A stretch of 64,000 bases of DNA. It comes from Antilocapra americana. Its lineage: Eukaryota > Chordata > Mammalia > Artiodactyla > Antilocapridae. Of this stretch, positions 1 to 10,185 are shown piece after piece. Made by a program: the position numbers and the translations under genes. The stretch is from assembly GCA_007570785.1 (NCBI GenBank), contig ML664161.1:10958454-11022453 (forward strand). Direction: 5' to 3'. The notes under the pieces were generated by a model. The model was not told the origin of the DNA, made no database searches, and saw only the letters and a program-made list of their open reading frames with translations. Position 1 is the first letter of the stretch, and each line of letters opens with the position of its first letter.

Positions 1-216
1 TAAATTTTAAAAGATAAAACAATCCTATATTCAGAGTAACTCTAAAAATTTGTCCTAAAAACAGCATTCTTTTTTAATGTGTCTCTTATTATGATGCTAT
101 TTTTTTATATTTCATTTATCATTTCTATTCATAAATCAAGATTTTGGCTCTGTATTTAGGCTTTAACTGATGATCTCAAAATACAAGGTCTATTTCAGCA
201 TGAGTGTGGAATCTGC

Positions 217-422
217 GGGCTTCCCTGGTGGCTCAGATGGAATCCACCTACTATCAGGAGACCTGGGTTCAGTTCCTGTGTTGGGAAGATCAGTTGCAGA
301 AGGGAATGGCAACCCACTCCAGTATTCTTGCCTGGAGAAGTGCACGGACAGAGGAGACTGGAGGGCTTGAGTCAATGGGGTCACAAAGAGTTGGACATTA
401 CTGAATAACTAACACATACACA
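217..422 (+). mobile_element. Bov-tA SINE with target-site duplication
   Basis: This is a full-length BovB-tailed SINE. It opens with the tRNA-derived head typical of the family (gggcttccctggtggctcag), continues through the 'ggcaacccactccagtattcttgcctgg' type core in degenerate form, and ends in the BovB-like 'aaagagttggacat...actgaa' tail. Imperfect 10-bp direct repeats flank it, TGGAATCTGC at 207-216 and TGGAGTCTGC at 423-432, as expected of LINE-driven insertion. Open frames across it on both strands are not genes. Confidence 0.93.
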
Positions 423-507
423 TGGAGTCTGCAACACTTTTTTCATGCTTTGTTCCATGATCATTATTATGTAGGAATAAAAGGAAAATGCAGTCAATAT
501 TCTTGAT

Positions 508-692
508 TTTGTTGTTCAGTTGCTCATGTCTGACTCTTTATGACCCCACGGACTGCAGCATACCAGGCTTCCCTATCCTTTACTATCTCCCAGAGTTTGC
601 TCAAACTCAACCGAGAGATGGAACCCATGTCTTCTGGGGCTCCTACATTGCCAGGAAGGTTCTTTACATTAGCACCACCTGGGAAGCTAAAT
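508..692 (-). mobile_element. Bov-tA / BovB-tail hybrid SINE, antisense
   Basis: Read on the minus strand this starts with the SINE head (complement of 'accacctgggaagct') and ends in the BovB 3' tail (complement of 'gttgttcagttgctcatgtctgactc'). The middle matches the BovB 3' region more than the usual Bov-tA core, so it is either a rearranged copy or a divergent subfamily. It is clearly repeat-derived, but the boundaries are good only to about 10 bp. Confidence 0.8.
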
Positions 693-1315
693 ATTCATGA
701 TACTTAATTTCAGTAAAAAAATGTCTTAAATTTCCTAATGCAAACCTAACAAACTACAGCACAGATAATAAAGACAACATTTTTGGGGGGTTTTTTTGGA
801 TAAAATTTTTAATAAACACACAGGAAATCATTAAAATTCTTTAAGAAAAGTGATTTCTCTATCACATATGTATATATACACACACACTTGTGTGTGTATG
901 TATACACACATATATAGATAGACAGATTTTGTTTTGTTTCTCATCTGAAGTAGCTTTACATTAATTTGTCATTTTCAGATATAGTCCTCAAATATTTTCA
1001 GAAATTCCAGTTTTCAAGTCTGAACAATGATAGGTATGCCAGGCTATGAGGAGTTTATGTGGCCAGACTGCCAGGATCACTATACAGATGCTGAAGTCAT
1101 AGTGTTTCTTGAACTTTTTTCTACTGATTGGTGATTCTCCATCAGAATCACTATTAAAATGTGTATTCTTGGTACTCTGAGACCTGTTTGGCAGAATTTC
1201 TTAGGATTGGCAGACAGCAATCAGCAAATTTAATATTTTCCCCAGCAGATTCATACATAATTAAATTTAGAAACCACCACCTAATGTTGTGTCATAGTTT
1301 GTCAATTTTCAAAAT
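693..1315. other. Unassigned AT-rich spacer
   Basis: No gene or recognisable interspersed repeat is seen here, apart from a dinucleotide-rich patch at 863-926. Confidence 0.5.
863..926. repeat. TA/CA/TG dinucleotide-rich patch, partly palindromic
   Basis: Alternating runs of TA, CA and TG units lie next to each other, so the CA tract can pair with the TG tract around a three-base centre. This is an ordinary simple-sequence microsatellite with hairpin potential. Confidence 0.8.
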
Positions 1316-1326
1316 CATGGGGAGAT

Positions 1327-2831
1327 CAGATCAGCTCAGTTCAGTCACTCAGTCATGTCCGACTCTTTGTGACACCATGGACTGCAGCACACAAGGCTTC
1401 CCTGTCTATCACCAACTCCCAGAGCTTGCTCAATTTCATGTCCATCAAGTCGGTGATGCCATCCAACCATCTCATCCTCTATCATCCCTTTCTCCTCCCA
1501 GCCTTCAATCTTTCTCAGTACCAGGGTCTTTTACAGTGAGTTAGTTCTTTTCATCAGGTGGCCAAAGTATTGGAGCTTCAACTTCAGCTTCCAATGAATA
1601 TTCAGGATTCATTTCCTTTAGGATGGACTGGCTGGATCTCCTTGCTGTCCAAGGGACTCTCAAGAGTCTTCTCCAACACCATAGTTCAAAAGCATCATTT
1701 ATTTGGCACTCAGCTTTCTTTACGGTTCAGCTCTCACATCCATACATGACTATTGGAAAAACCATAGCTTTGACAAGACAGACCTACTTAGTTGGCAAAG
1801 TAATGTCTCTGCTTTTTAATGTGCTATCTAGATTGGTCATAGCTCTTCTTCCAAGAAGCAAGCGTCTTTTAATTTCATGGCTGCAGTCACCATCTGCAGT
1901 GATTTTGGAGCCCAAATAATAAAGTCTGTCACTGTTTCCATTGCTTCCCCATCTATTTGCCATGAAGTGATGGGACCAGATACCATGATCTTAGTTTTTT
2001 GAATGCTGAGTTTTAAGCCAACTTTTTCACTCTCCTCTTTCACTTTCATCCAGAGGCTCTTCAGTTCCTCTTTGCTTTCTGCCATAAGGTTGGTGTTATC
2101 TGCACATCTGAGGTTATTGATATTTCTCTCAGCAATCTTAATTCCAGTTTGAGCTTCATCCAGCCCGGCATTTTCCTTGATGTACTCGGCATATAAATTA
2201 AATAAGAAGGGTGAGATATACATCTTTGATATACTCTTTTCCCAGTTTGGAACCAGCCTGTGGTTCTATGTCCAGTTCTAACTGTTGCTGCTTGACCTGC
2301 ATACAGATTTCTCAGGAGTCAGGTAAGGTGGTCTGGTATTCCCATCTCTTTAAGAATTTTCCACAGTTTATTGTGATCCACACAGTCAAAGGCTTTGGCA
2401 GAGTCAATAAAGCAGAAATAGATGTATTTTCTTGGACTCTCTTACTTTTTCTATGATCCAATGGATGCTAGCAATTAGATCTCTGGTTCCTCTGCCTTTT
2501 CTAAATCCAGCTTGTACATCTGGAAGTTCTTGGTTCATGTTGTGTTGAAGCCTGGCTTGGAGAATTTTGAGCATTACTTTGCTAGCATGTGAGATGAGTG
2601 CAATTGTGCAGTAGTTTGAACATTCTCTGGCATTGCCTTTCTTTGGTACTGGAATGAAAAGTGACCTTTTCTAATATGTAGCCACTGCTAAGTCTTCCAA
2701 ATTTGCTGGCATATTGAGTGCAGCACTCTAACAACATCTTTAAGGATTTGAAATAGTTCAACTGGAATTGCATCACCTCCACTAATTCTGTTCATAGTGA
2801 TGCTTCCTAAGGCCCGTTTGGCTTCACACTT
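1327..2831 (-). mobile_element. BovB LINE, 5'-truncated, antisense
   Basis: About 1.5 kb of BovB lies on the minus strand, from the 3' end (complement of 'cagctcagttcagtcactcag') back into the reverse-transcriptase part of ORF2. Eleven-base direct repeats flank it, CATGGGGAGAT at 1316-1326 and CATTGGGAGAT at 2832-2842 (one mismatch), which mark a genuine 5'-truncated insertion. The coding part is broken by frameshifts and stops. It lies in inverted orientation to the BovB tail at 3.47-4.06 kb. Confidence 0.95.
1837..2223 (-). pseudogene. BovB reverse-transcriptase remnant with broken catalytic motif
   Basis: This 128-residue open stretch encodes the RT palm and post-palm region of BovB ORF2: 'LFNLYAEYI', 'GLDEAQTGIKIA', then 'LMAESKEELKSL'. 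In active copies the catalytic box reads YADD. Here the codons at 2095-2106 give CADN, so both the tyrosine and the second aspartate are lost. The frame is also cut off at both ends relative to the full ORF2. It is a dead fragment of the flanking element, not a host gene. Confidence 0.9.
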
Positions 2832-2949
2832 CATTGGGAGATAGGACAGTGATAAGAAGAAACAGGTTGAAAACTGGAGTGAAAATACTTGACCTGAAAC
2901 ATAGACCATTATAGAGTTAGCCACCTACAGTTGGGTCAAAAAAATATAT

Positions 2950-4125
2950 TCTGGTAGACAGAATTCTGAGATGACTTCCAAGATGCCCCCTTCCTGGGGT
3001 ACATATCCTGTGTAATCTCTGATAATGTGAATATGATGGATTTTACTCTCATTATTGGGTTACATTAGATGGGACGTCGATTTTGAGAAAAGAAATTCTC
3101 CTGGGTTAGCCTGACCTAATCAGGTGAGCCTTTGAAAGAGAATGGGCTCTTTGCGAAGTTTGTGATTCAGTATGTAAGAGTCCCAATTGCTAGATTAGCA
3201 GATTTACAGAGCCATGTGGCAAGGCATGCTGGCAGTCTCTAGGAGCAAAGAGAAGCCCCCACATGATAACCAGCAAGGAAACAGGGACTATGGTCAAATA
3301 ACCACAAGGAGTGGAATGTAACCAACAAGCTTAATGAACATGGAAACAAATTTTCTCCCAGTTTCCAAACGAAAATAGAGATGGCCATCAGTTTCAGTTC
3401 TATAAGACCCTGAACAGAGAATTCAGTTATTCCACTCTGAACTTCTAACCTAAAATAAACTGCGGAGGGAACAGGGGAAACCGTGTCAGACTTTACTTTT
3501 GGGGGCTCCAAAATCACTGCAGATGATGATTGCAGCCATGAAATTAAAAGACGCTTACTCCTTGGAAAGAAAATTATGACCAACCTAGATAGCATATTAA
3601 AAAGCAGAGACATTACTTTGCCAACAAAGGTCCATCTTGTCAAGGCTATGGTTTTTCCAGTATTCACATATGGATGTGAGAGTTGGACAGTGAAGAAAGC
3701 TGAGCGCTGAAGAATTGCACCTTGTGGTGCAAGGAGATCCAACCAGTCCATCCTAAAGGAGATCAGTCCTGGGTGTTCATTGGAAGGACTGATGTTGAAG
3801 CTGAAACTCCAATACTTTGGCCACCTGATGTGAAGAGCTGACTCATTGGAAAAGACCCTGATGCTGGGAAGGATTGGGGGCAGGAGGAGAAGGGGACAAC
3901 AGAGGATGAGATGGCTGGATGGCATCACTGACTCAATGGACATGGGTTTGGGTGGACTCTGGGAGTTGGTGATGGACAGGGCGATCTGGCGTGCTGCGAT
4001 TCATAGGGTCGCAAAGAGTTGGACACGACTGAGTGGCTAAACTGAACTGAACTAAACAAATGGATGTTATTTGAAGCTGTTACATGTACGATGATTTGTT
4101 TCACAGCAATAGAAAACTAATCGAT
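2950..4125 (+). mobile_element. Old mammalian LTR-like repeat, split by a BovB insertion
   Basis: The left part (2950-3468) has the wording of an old MaLR/ERVL-type LTR: 'agaattctgagatgactt' at the start, a 'ccatgtggcaaggcatgctggca' type middle, and 'gacttctgacc'-like text followed by 'aaaataaact' near 3460. The expected remainder, ending 'cagcaatagaaaactaat', reappears at 4063-4125 after a BovB 3' end. The element was therefore in place before the BovB landed in it. The family name is uncertain; the split structure is seen directly. Confidence 0.6.
3469..4056 (+). mobile_element. BovB LINE 3' end, sense, inside an older LTR-like repeat
   Basis: This is about 590 bp of the ORF2 C-terminus and 3' tail. 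The peptide between 3483 and 3710 carries 'CSHEIKRRLLLGKK', 'SRDITLPTKV' and 'TYGCESWTVKKAE'; the stretch at 3846-4040 carries '[20 protein letters not shown]'. Roughly 50 bp are missing near 3715-3735 (the '[14 protein letters not shown]' segment), which breaks the frame. The tail ends in GAACTGAACT repeats at about 4050. Confidence 0.93.
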
Positions 4126-5393
4126 ACTCAATTGCACCAATGTGATCAGGCCTGTGGCGACAGGTGTCTATTTGAACCCAGCCACTGCTAATGGGTACAT
4201 TGATTTCTTTGAACCTCCTCCATAAAAAGAGATTGGTGTAATGAACCAATAGATTTTACATATCAAATTAGGTTTATAAAATCACCAAGATCTGTTGTGC
4301 CTAAGTTAAGAAATTTTTGATAGGAAGAACAGAATCCCAAATACAGTAGCTCAAAACTCCCCTATCAGAAGTGATTTTTAAAACCTCTATTCAAGTTTAT
4401 ATGTTACAATCAACATTATAAGGTAGATTAATATTTTAATCGCCATTAACAAAGGGGCATAAGAACTTAATTGGAGTTGATGGTCCAAGATTGTGCACTA
4501 AAGCCATGAGCTTAAGACCTCATTCTTAGAACAGTTATTTTTCTTCACCAAAGAGAATCTCATGAATCCATCTATTTAGCCAAGGTAAATCAATTTTTTT
4601 TTCTCTTAATGTGTTCATGAACAACATCTACTTTCCATTATTTCTTGTGGTCATACAAACATTTCATTGAATATTTCTATAAATATTTCCCACATGCCAT
4701 ACCTCCTATGATGACTTTGCAATTCTAATAAGGTGATTAGAACTCCTTATCCTTGCTGTGGCCTCTGCTAAACGATGTGAAAATGCCCCTCCTGCTGGGG
4801 TTATCCCGCCAGCAAAATTCGAATGGCCGGCCAACAAGTGAATCTGTTGCTATTTGACTTTCCTTGCCCTTGTTACTTTTTCCGACTATTCTATGAGATC
4901 TTTAATTTTCCCTTTGAGGCTGTAAATTTCTTTTTAATTATTTATTTGTGGAGAATATCTTCTACAGATAAAATTGGGTTGATTGGTCTTCTGGTTTTCC
5001 TCTAAGTTTTGGAGTTTTAACGTGTCACTCGCTCTCAGAGGAAGCCTCAATGCTTCCTAATTAGTAGGTGTTTGAACCTAACAGGGTCATCAGATTTGGC
5101 CTACATATTCATTGTATTTGATCACGAGTCCCAAATATCCTGATTAACATGTGTACAGTTGTGATCTTGATGGGGAAAAACATGGCAGTGAGTCTGAAAA
5201 ACAGAGTCAATAAGATTTTGACAAGTAGTTTCTCTGAACACAGAAGGTAATTTAGAGTGGCAGAACATTTAGGCACTAACTGTTAAACGTTTCATCAGTC
5301 TTCAGGAAATGTTAAAAACAAAACTGGGTTCGGAGGATGGGATTTTTTTTTTAGCATTCTGATCATATGTTTCACACTGATGAAAGAAAACTT
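4126..5393. other. Unassigned AT-rich sequence
   Basis: I see no gene, RNA or recognisable repeat here. The 60-codon frame at 4823-5005 is hydrophobic but has no family resemblance and is probably chance. Confidence 0.5.
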
Positions 5394-5629
5394 GGGACTT
5401 CCCTGGTACTCCAATGGTTAAGAACCTGCCTGCCACTGCAGGGCACACAGGTTTGATCCCTGGTCACGGAAGACCCCACATGCCCGGGGCAAAGCCTGTG
5501 TGCCACAACTACTGAGTCAGTGCTCCATAATAAGAGAAGTGAGTGCAGTGAAGCCTGTGCACCTCAAGGAAGAGCAGCTCTACTCACTGCAGCAACAAAG
5601 ATCTAGCACAGCCAAAAATACATAAATGA
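5394..5629 (+). mobile_element. CHR-type tRNA-Glu-derived SINE
   Basis: The head 'gggacttccctggtactcca' is followed by 'ggttaagaacctgcctgcc' and 'acacaggtttgatccctgg' (tRNA-like B-box region). The body contains 'ccacaactactgag' and 'agcagctctactcactgcagcaac', and the tail reads 'agcacagccaaaaatacataaa'. This is the cetartiodactyl CHR layout, distinct from Bov-tA, which shares only the first bases. Confidence 0.88.
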
Positions 5630-5859
5630 CTAAAATTTTTTTTTGAAGGGTACCTAGTTTATTTTATTATTTACAGTTAGCAGCTCATTATCTTGAAGAC
5701 AATTCCTTAGACACAAACACATTCTACATTCTCTTTAAACAGGCAAGAGAGAAACATTACTAAAGGACTGAGTAACAGACTACAGTGAGGAGTAATTCTG
5801 AGGGAAAAATGATCTCTCTATGATAAGAACAAAAAGAAAGTTGGTCCTTTTCTGATTTT

Positions 5860-6340
5860 GCCTTTGGTCTCACCCACTGGTAGCAGCACCTGATTTTCCT
5901 TTGGGCGGAGAGCCCTTTTCCATTCAGACTAGGGATCAGACAAGGCTGAAACTACCAACTCCTGGATCCACTGGTGGCCCCGTCCTGGCTAACAGAGGTC
6001 ACATCATACTGACCACAGAGGGGAATGCCTCACTACTGTGGACTAGCAATATTCTGGGGACTTGCATAAAACTGTTGGGAAAGATAAGCTGCTGTTTTCT
6101 CTGGGGTTTTCACTTGGGTTGAAAAACCTGTGAAACTGCTGTTGACCCAATTCGCTCTTATGTAGTACAGCTTGCCTGACAATGGCAATCACCTGAGGAG
6201 AAAGCAGGACTGAGAAGAGACTGAGAGTGTAGCCATTTCATTGCTCCATCCTCTGGCACCCAGCCAAGCTTGAAGGTCTACCACCCCCAGCCTTTTCAAT
6301 TACTTGAGTTAATCAATTCCCTATAATGGGTAAGCCTCTT
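5860..6340 (+). mobile_element. Decayed LTR-like repeat (MaLR/ERVL type, uncertain)
   Basis: Phrases such as 'tctcacccactggtagcagcac', 'gaaactaccaactcctgg' and, near the end, 'cagccttttcaattacttgagttaatcaattcc' resemble an old LTR family whose 3' part reads 'gacttttcagttatgtgagcc'. Divergence is high, so the family and limits are guesses. Confidence 0.4.
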
Positions 6341-6574
6341 TGGGCTGCATTTTCAAACTTGCTACTGGCAGAATCTTGCTTTACAGAAAAGGTCTCTCTC
6401 ACAAAAGTTAAATTAATTCCAGACTCTACCCTTTGAATTTAGTAAAAAATGACATTATAAAGCTAATTTATTGACTTAATAATTTTTGAATGAAATACAA
6501 TCAAGTTCCCAATATATACCTTTGGTGATTATTTTAAGTCATAACTATTACATCGTTTGAATTTTTCCAGTATT

Positions 6575-6760
6575 TAAAAGTACTTCAGTGATATAATCTC
6601 ATTAATTCTTACAATGTCCTTTTGAACTAGCCAAGGGACAGGTATGCTTATCTAATAATACAATAGTCCTGTTCGCTCTTGCACTTCATGACACATTTCA
6701 GTGAAGGTTGAATAACAAAGCACGAGGTCATCTTTATAAGAACTTAGAGAAAACAGTAAT
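6575..6760 (-). mobile_element. MIR-like SINE remnant
   Basis: The text 'aatctcattaattcttaca' followed by 'caggtatgcttatctaat' matches the antisense MIR core ('tcatttaatcctcacaac...ggtaggtactattat'). The 3' side is poorly preserved. Confidence 0.45.
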
Positions 6761-6976
6761 TACCTCCCTAATGATGTAGGTAGGATATCACTGTGGAAAT
6801 CAGAATAAAGATTCCAGCACAAATTCATCACCTGTGAGGAACTGTGTGGACAATTGAACTTTTAATAGTGTAGGTAGATGAATAAAAAATTTACATGGTG
6901 CATATTATATGTACTCTATACATACTTAATCAACAAACTTTAATTAAAATCCATTTCTACTTCATTATATGTATAT

Positions 6977-7183
6977 TATATGAATCTGCCATGAGTATAC
7001 ATGTGTTCCCCTTCCATAACCTCCCTCCCACCTCCCTCTCGATTCCATCCCTCTGGGTCAACCCAGGGCACCAGCCCTGATCACTCTTTACCATGCATCA
7101 AACCTGGGTTGGTGATTCATTTCACATATGATAGTTTACATGTTTCAATGCCGTGCTCCCATATCATCCCACCCTTGTCTGGT
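6977..7183 (-). mobile_element. Ruminant L1 3'-UTR fragment, antisense
   Basis: On the minus strand this reads as the end of ruminant L1: complement of 'catcccacccttgtctgg', then 'atgtttcaatgcc', 'gatcactctttaccatgcat', and the C-rich strand of the G-rich 3' UTR ('cctccctcccacctccctctc'). It aligns with the same region of the L1 copies at 10.99-11.16 kb and 31.9-32.1 kb. No coding sequence is retained. Confidence 0.85.
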
Positions 7184-7752
7184 TACTGTGCATGTGTTCT
7201 TGTAAAACGTGTTTTTAAGGTGTAGAAAACATACTTTATTTAAAATATGCTGAAAGTAAATTTAAGTTTTCCCCATTATATTTTTCCTCACCATATAAAA
7301 AGTGTGCTTTTTCCCCTCTCAATAAATGGCAGCTATTTAGACTTCTAAGTAAAGCAAGTTTGGGGTAGAAGATCTTCCCACATAGCTAAATATTTTTCTT
7401 ATTAAGATTCAAATTATATTTTAATTTTTTAATAAAAATTTTCCTAAAATATAGTACATTATCCTGGCAATTTAATCTGCTCTTGATGACTGAGTGGCCT
7501 CCTCATGAGCATCCTTCTGGGTTATAAAATTTTAAGTGCTTCTGGATCTATTAAAATATGTAGAGTGGTTTAAACACAAATGCTATGCTTTATGAATTCA
7601 TATGTCTGCTATTGGTAATTTTCCATTTTTTTTAATTCGGTGGAATTTGCATAGCTTGCAATAAAATCCTTTTTACTTGAGTAAATTTGAGTTTCTATTA
7701 CTTATTAGGTATTTTAGGAGTGTTTACAGGAGACATTTTAATACATAGCCTT
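7184..7752. other. Unassigned AT-rich sequence
   Basis: Nothing recognisable as a gene, RNA or repeat is seen in this stretch. Confidence 0.5.
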
Positions 7753-7901
7753 AAAAAAAACTATATAACCCAGCAATTCTACTACTGGATGTAATCCAAC
7801 ATAAGACAGTGTTCAGAGAAGCACTATTCACAGTAGCTGAAACCTGGCAATAAAGCTAATGTCTATCAAAAGTAGAACTGATTCCTAAATTTTAGTATAT
7901 T
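7753..7901 (+). mobile_element. Old L1 ORF2 3' fragment, left half
   Basis: 'aacccagcaattctactactgg' and 'gaagcactattcacagtagctg' are the decayed L1 ORF2 C-terminal text (PSNSTTG and AALFTIA in live copies). The fragment stops abruptly at the LTR that begins at 7902 and resumes at 8443. Confidence 0.85.
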
Positions 7902-8442
7902 TGTTGCAGGAAAACCTGTTCAAGAGGATGGTCATCTCCCACATCTCAGCAAGCTCCTAGAATGACCCACCAAGTAAGATTTGTTGGCTTCATATAGGAA
8001 AGAATTCAAGAGCTAGCAGTGGTGAAGTGAAAATAGGTTTATTGAGAGAGATGCATCTATAGGCAGAATGCAATCTGCTGCCTCAGGTGAGAGCAGTCGA
8101 GGTTGCGGAGGTGGTTCGCTTTTACTGGCTGGGTAATTTCACATGCTAACTAGACTATTCCAACTATTTTGAAGAAGGGGTAGGGATCGCCAGGAATTGA
8201 GCCTCTGCCCACTCTCTGGCCTTTTATGGTCTGCCGCTGAACTGTCATGGCGCCTGTGGCCGTGTCACTTAGCATATGGTAATATATTACAATGAGTGCA
8301 TAACAAGGCCCAAGGTCTACTGGGAGTTGAGCCTTCCACCATCTTGGATCTAATCAGTTCTAATCAGTTTCTGTCCTGTTTTTCTCAACTGGCTGTGTCA
8401 TTCTTTAAGGGTTGTGCCCTATCCCTTTCCCCTCCTGCCACA
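7902..8442 (-). mobile_element. Solo endogenous-retrovirus LTR, minus strand, inside an old L1
   Basis: This 541-bp block is bounded on the minus strand by TGTGGCAGG at the start and CCTGCAACA at the end, the standard TG...CA retroviral LTR termini. Reading minus, a CATAAAA box lies at about 8229-8220 and an AATAAA polyadenylation signal at 8043-8038, giving the usual U3-R-U5 order. There is no gag, pol or env sequence beside it, so it is a solo LTR left by recombination of a provirus. I could not find a clean 4-6 bp target duplication. The class (ERV1 or ERV2) is not settled. Confidence 0.8.
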
Positions 8443-8500
8443 TTTCATACAATGGAATATTGCATATCCATAAGAATGAATTAATGTCACAGAACAATAG
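8443..8500 (+). mobile_element. Old L1 ORF2 3' fragment, right half
   Basis: 'tttcatacaatggaatattgc' followed by 'ataagaatgaatta' continues the L1 text ('ccatacaatggaatattatac') that broke off at 7901. The LTR therefore interrupted a single L1 copy. Confidence 0.8.
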
Positions 8501-9699
8501 GGATTAAAATTGCCAAGCAAAACGTCGTGTCAGGGAAGCTGGATACAAGAGAGCTTCCTGTGAGGAAGTTTGTAGGGACTGAAAGGGAACAAGGCGGGGA
8601 ATGCTGGGGTGCCTGGTGTCACTAATATTCTGGTCCTTGACCTTGGTCCTGGCTCTGCAGTGTGAGTACTTTATAAATGGGCATTGAGCTGTGCTATGGT
8701 GTGTGCATGTTTCTGCTTGTGCTTTATAGTTCATCAAAGTTTACTCAAAAATGAATTAGGATATATGCCTTTATATTTATATCTTACACCACTTTCAAAG
8801 CACTTGTATTATTTCGTTTTATTTACCCATTTCATAGTTGTTCGTTGGTCAGTTTATTTTCTGTCATTATCCAGGTAACAGGTGAAGCACTGGAGATGCA
8901 GCACAGATTGAGGCAAACATAATTGCTGTTTGTATAGAGTTTACATTCAAGTCGGTTTCATGCTCCCCATAAGATTCCTGTAAAGCAGGTACAGAAGTTA
9001 TGATCTTTTGAGTTTGTTTGTTTAAATGAGAGACAGTTAAGCATTCTTACCTGCTTTAGAGAAGACCCTGTTTGAGGGGCAGCAGATGCAGAATGTGAGA
9101 AGGAAGGAAAACATTTTAAGTCCCTAGAGGAGGATGTGAGAAAGGAACTCAGAAGCAAGAGACAGGGAAGAAAACTCCAAACTCGAAATTATCATTGGTC
9201 ATGTGTGGTTCATTAGCAGAGCATGGACTAGAGCCCAAAAACCTGACACCTCAACCACATCAAATCAAATTTCTCTTCCTCCTGGCCACTTCTAGGATGA
9301 CAACAAATACTGTTTTATATGCATGTGCTTGCATGCATGCACATATGCATACACTCTAAATAATAAACCTCCTTTCTGTGCTTGTAGTTCACCATTATCT
9401 GCTGGTGATGTGTTGTATTCCCCTCAGATAAGGAGGCCTGCATGTAACTGTCATGCCTTAAAACCAGTGGAGGTCTTTACTTTCTCTGATAGTGGAGAGG
9501 ACCAGAATGGAAGAGAGGAAAACATGAGAAGGGTCAGAAAATAGAATCATGACAAAAACAGAAAATAGGGAGGAAATTCCTCCTTGTAAGCCATTAATTG
9601 AAGAGCAATTTTCTAAATATCTTGGGATTTGTCATCAAAATGCTCTCTAGGAAAGAAAAGGACTTGTGCAAGAGGCAATACTGTGTGCCTTGGGCCCCA
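8501..9699. other. Unassigned sequence
   Basis: No gene or confident repeat is seen. A short GCATGC-rich imperfect palindrome sits at 9318-9351. Frames of 62-78 codons have no recognisable content. Confidence 0.45.
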
Positions 9700-10145
9700 G
9701 GGAGAAGGTTCCTTTATGTGTTAATCCATGTCCAGCAAACAGCAGTCAGGGAGATGGATTTAATTGTTTGAGAAGACTGACAAGGAGGAGTGCCTATGAG
9801 GGAAGGTGAGGAGGAATCTGGGGAAGAACCATTTTCAAGGGGCAAGAGGAGGGAGCATTTATCAGAAGGCTGGGTGAGAACCATTGCTATGGGAGAGTAC
9901 CACCAGACAGAAGCTGTGGAGAATTTAGCCATACTAACTCATGACCCCAGAAGGGATGAAGACAGGGCAATAAATACTTGATCTCACTTTTGGACACTGC
10001 TTCCGGTTTTGCTGGTGTCTCCCACTGAACATACTAACCAGCAGTCAGAGTGCACCAGAGCCCATCAGTGTGATTCACCCACGTTGACTTCCTAATTGAG
10101 CAGCCGGAGCAAGGTGCTGAGTGGATCAGGAGGTACATTGAGCAA
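9700..10145 (+). mobile_element. Possible decayed LTR-like repeat
   Basis: The run 'gagaatttagccatactaac', then 'gggcaataaatacttgatctcac' with an AATAAA signal, 'tctcccactgaacatactaacc' and 'cagagcccatcag' resembles an old mammalian LTR family I know by wording but cannot name. Left boundary arbitrary. Confidence 0.35.
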
Positions 10146-10185
10146 TCGATCACTACGGATACACACAGTATCTATCTTTAAAAAA

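Noticed and set aside
217..422. Possible small genes on both strands across the SINE
   Set aside because: The frames follow the Bov-tA consensus and recur at every Bov-tA copy; SINEs do not encode proteins.
5394..5629. A tRNA gene at the start of the CHR element
   Set aside because: The head is tRNA-derived with B-box-like text, but it lacks a foldable cloverleaf and continues into the SINE body.
7895..8450. ATTT as a 4-bp target duplication of the solo LTR
   Set aside because: It only works if the LTR is trimmed to G...C ends, which breaks the canonical TG...CA termini. I therefore leave the TSD unresolved.
9318..9351. GCATGC-rich palindrome as a regulatory operator
   Set aside because: The symmetry is imperfect and made of alternating purine-pyrimidine units, as expected of simple sequence.
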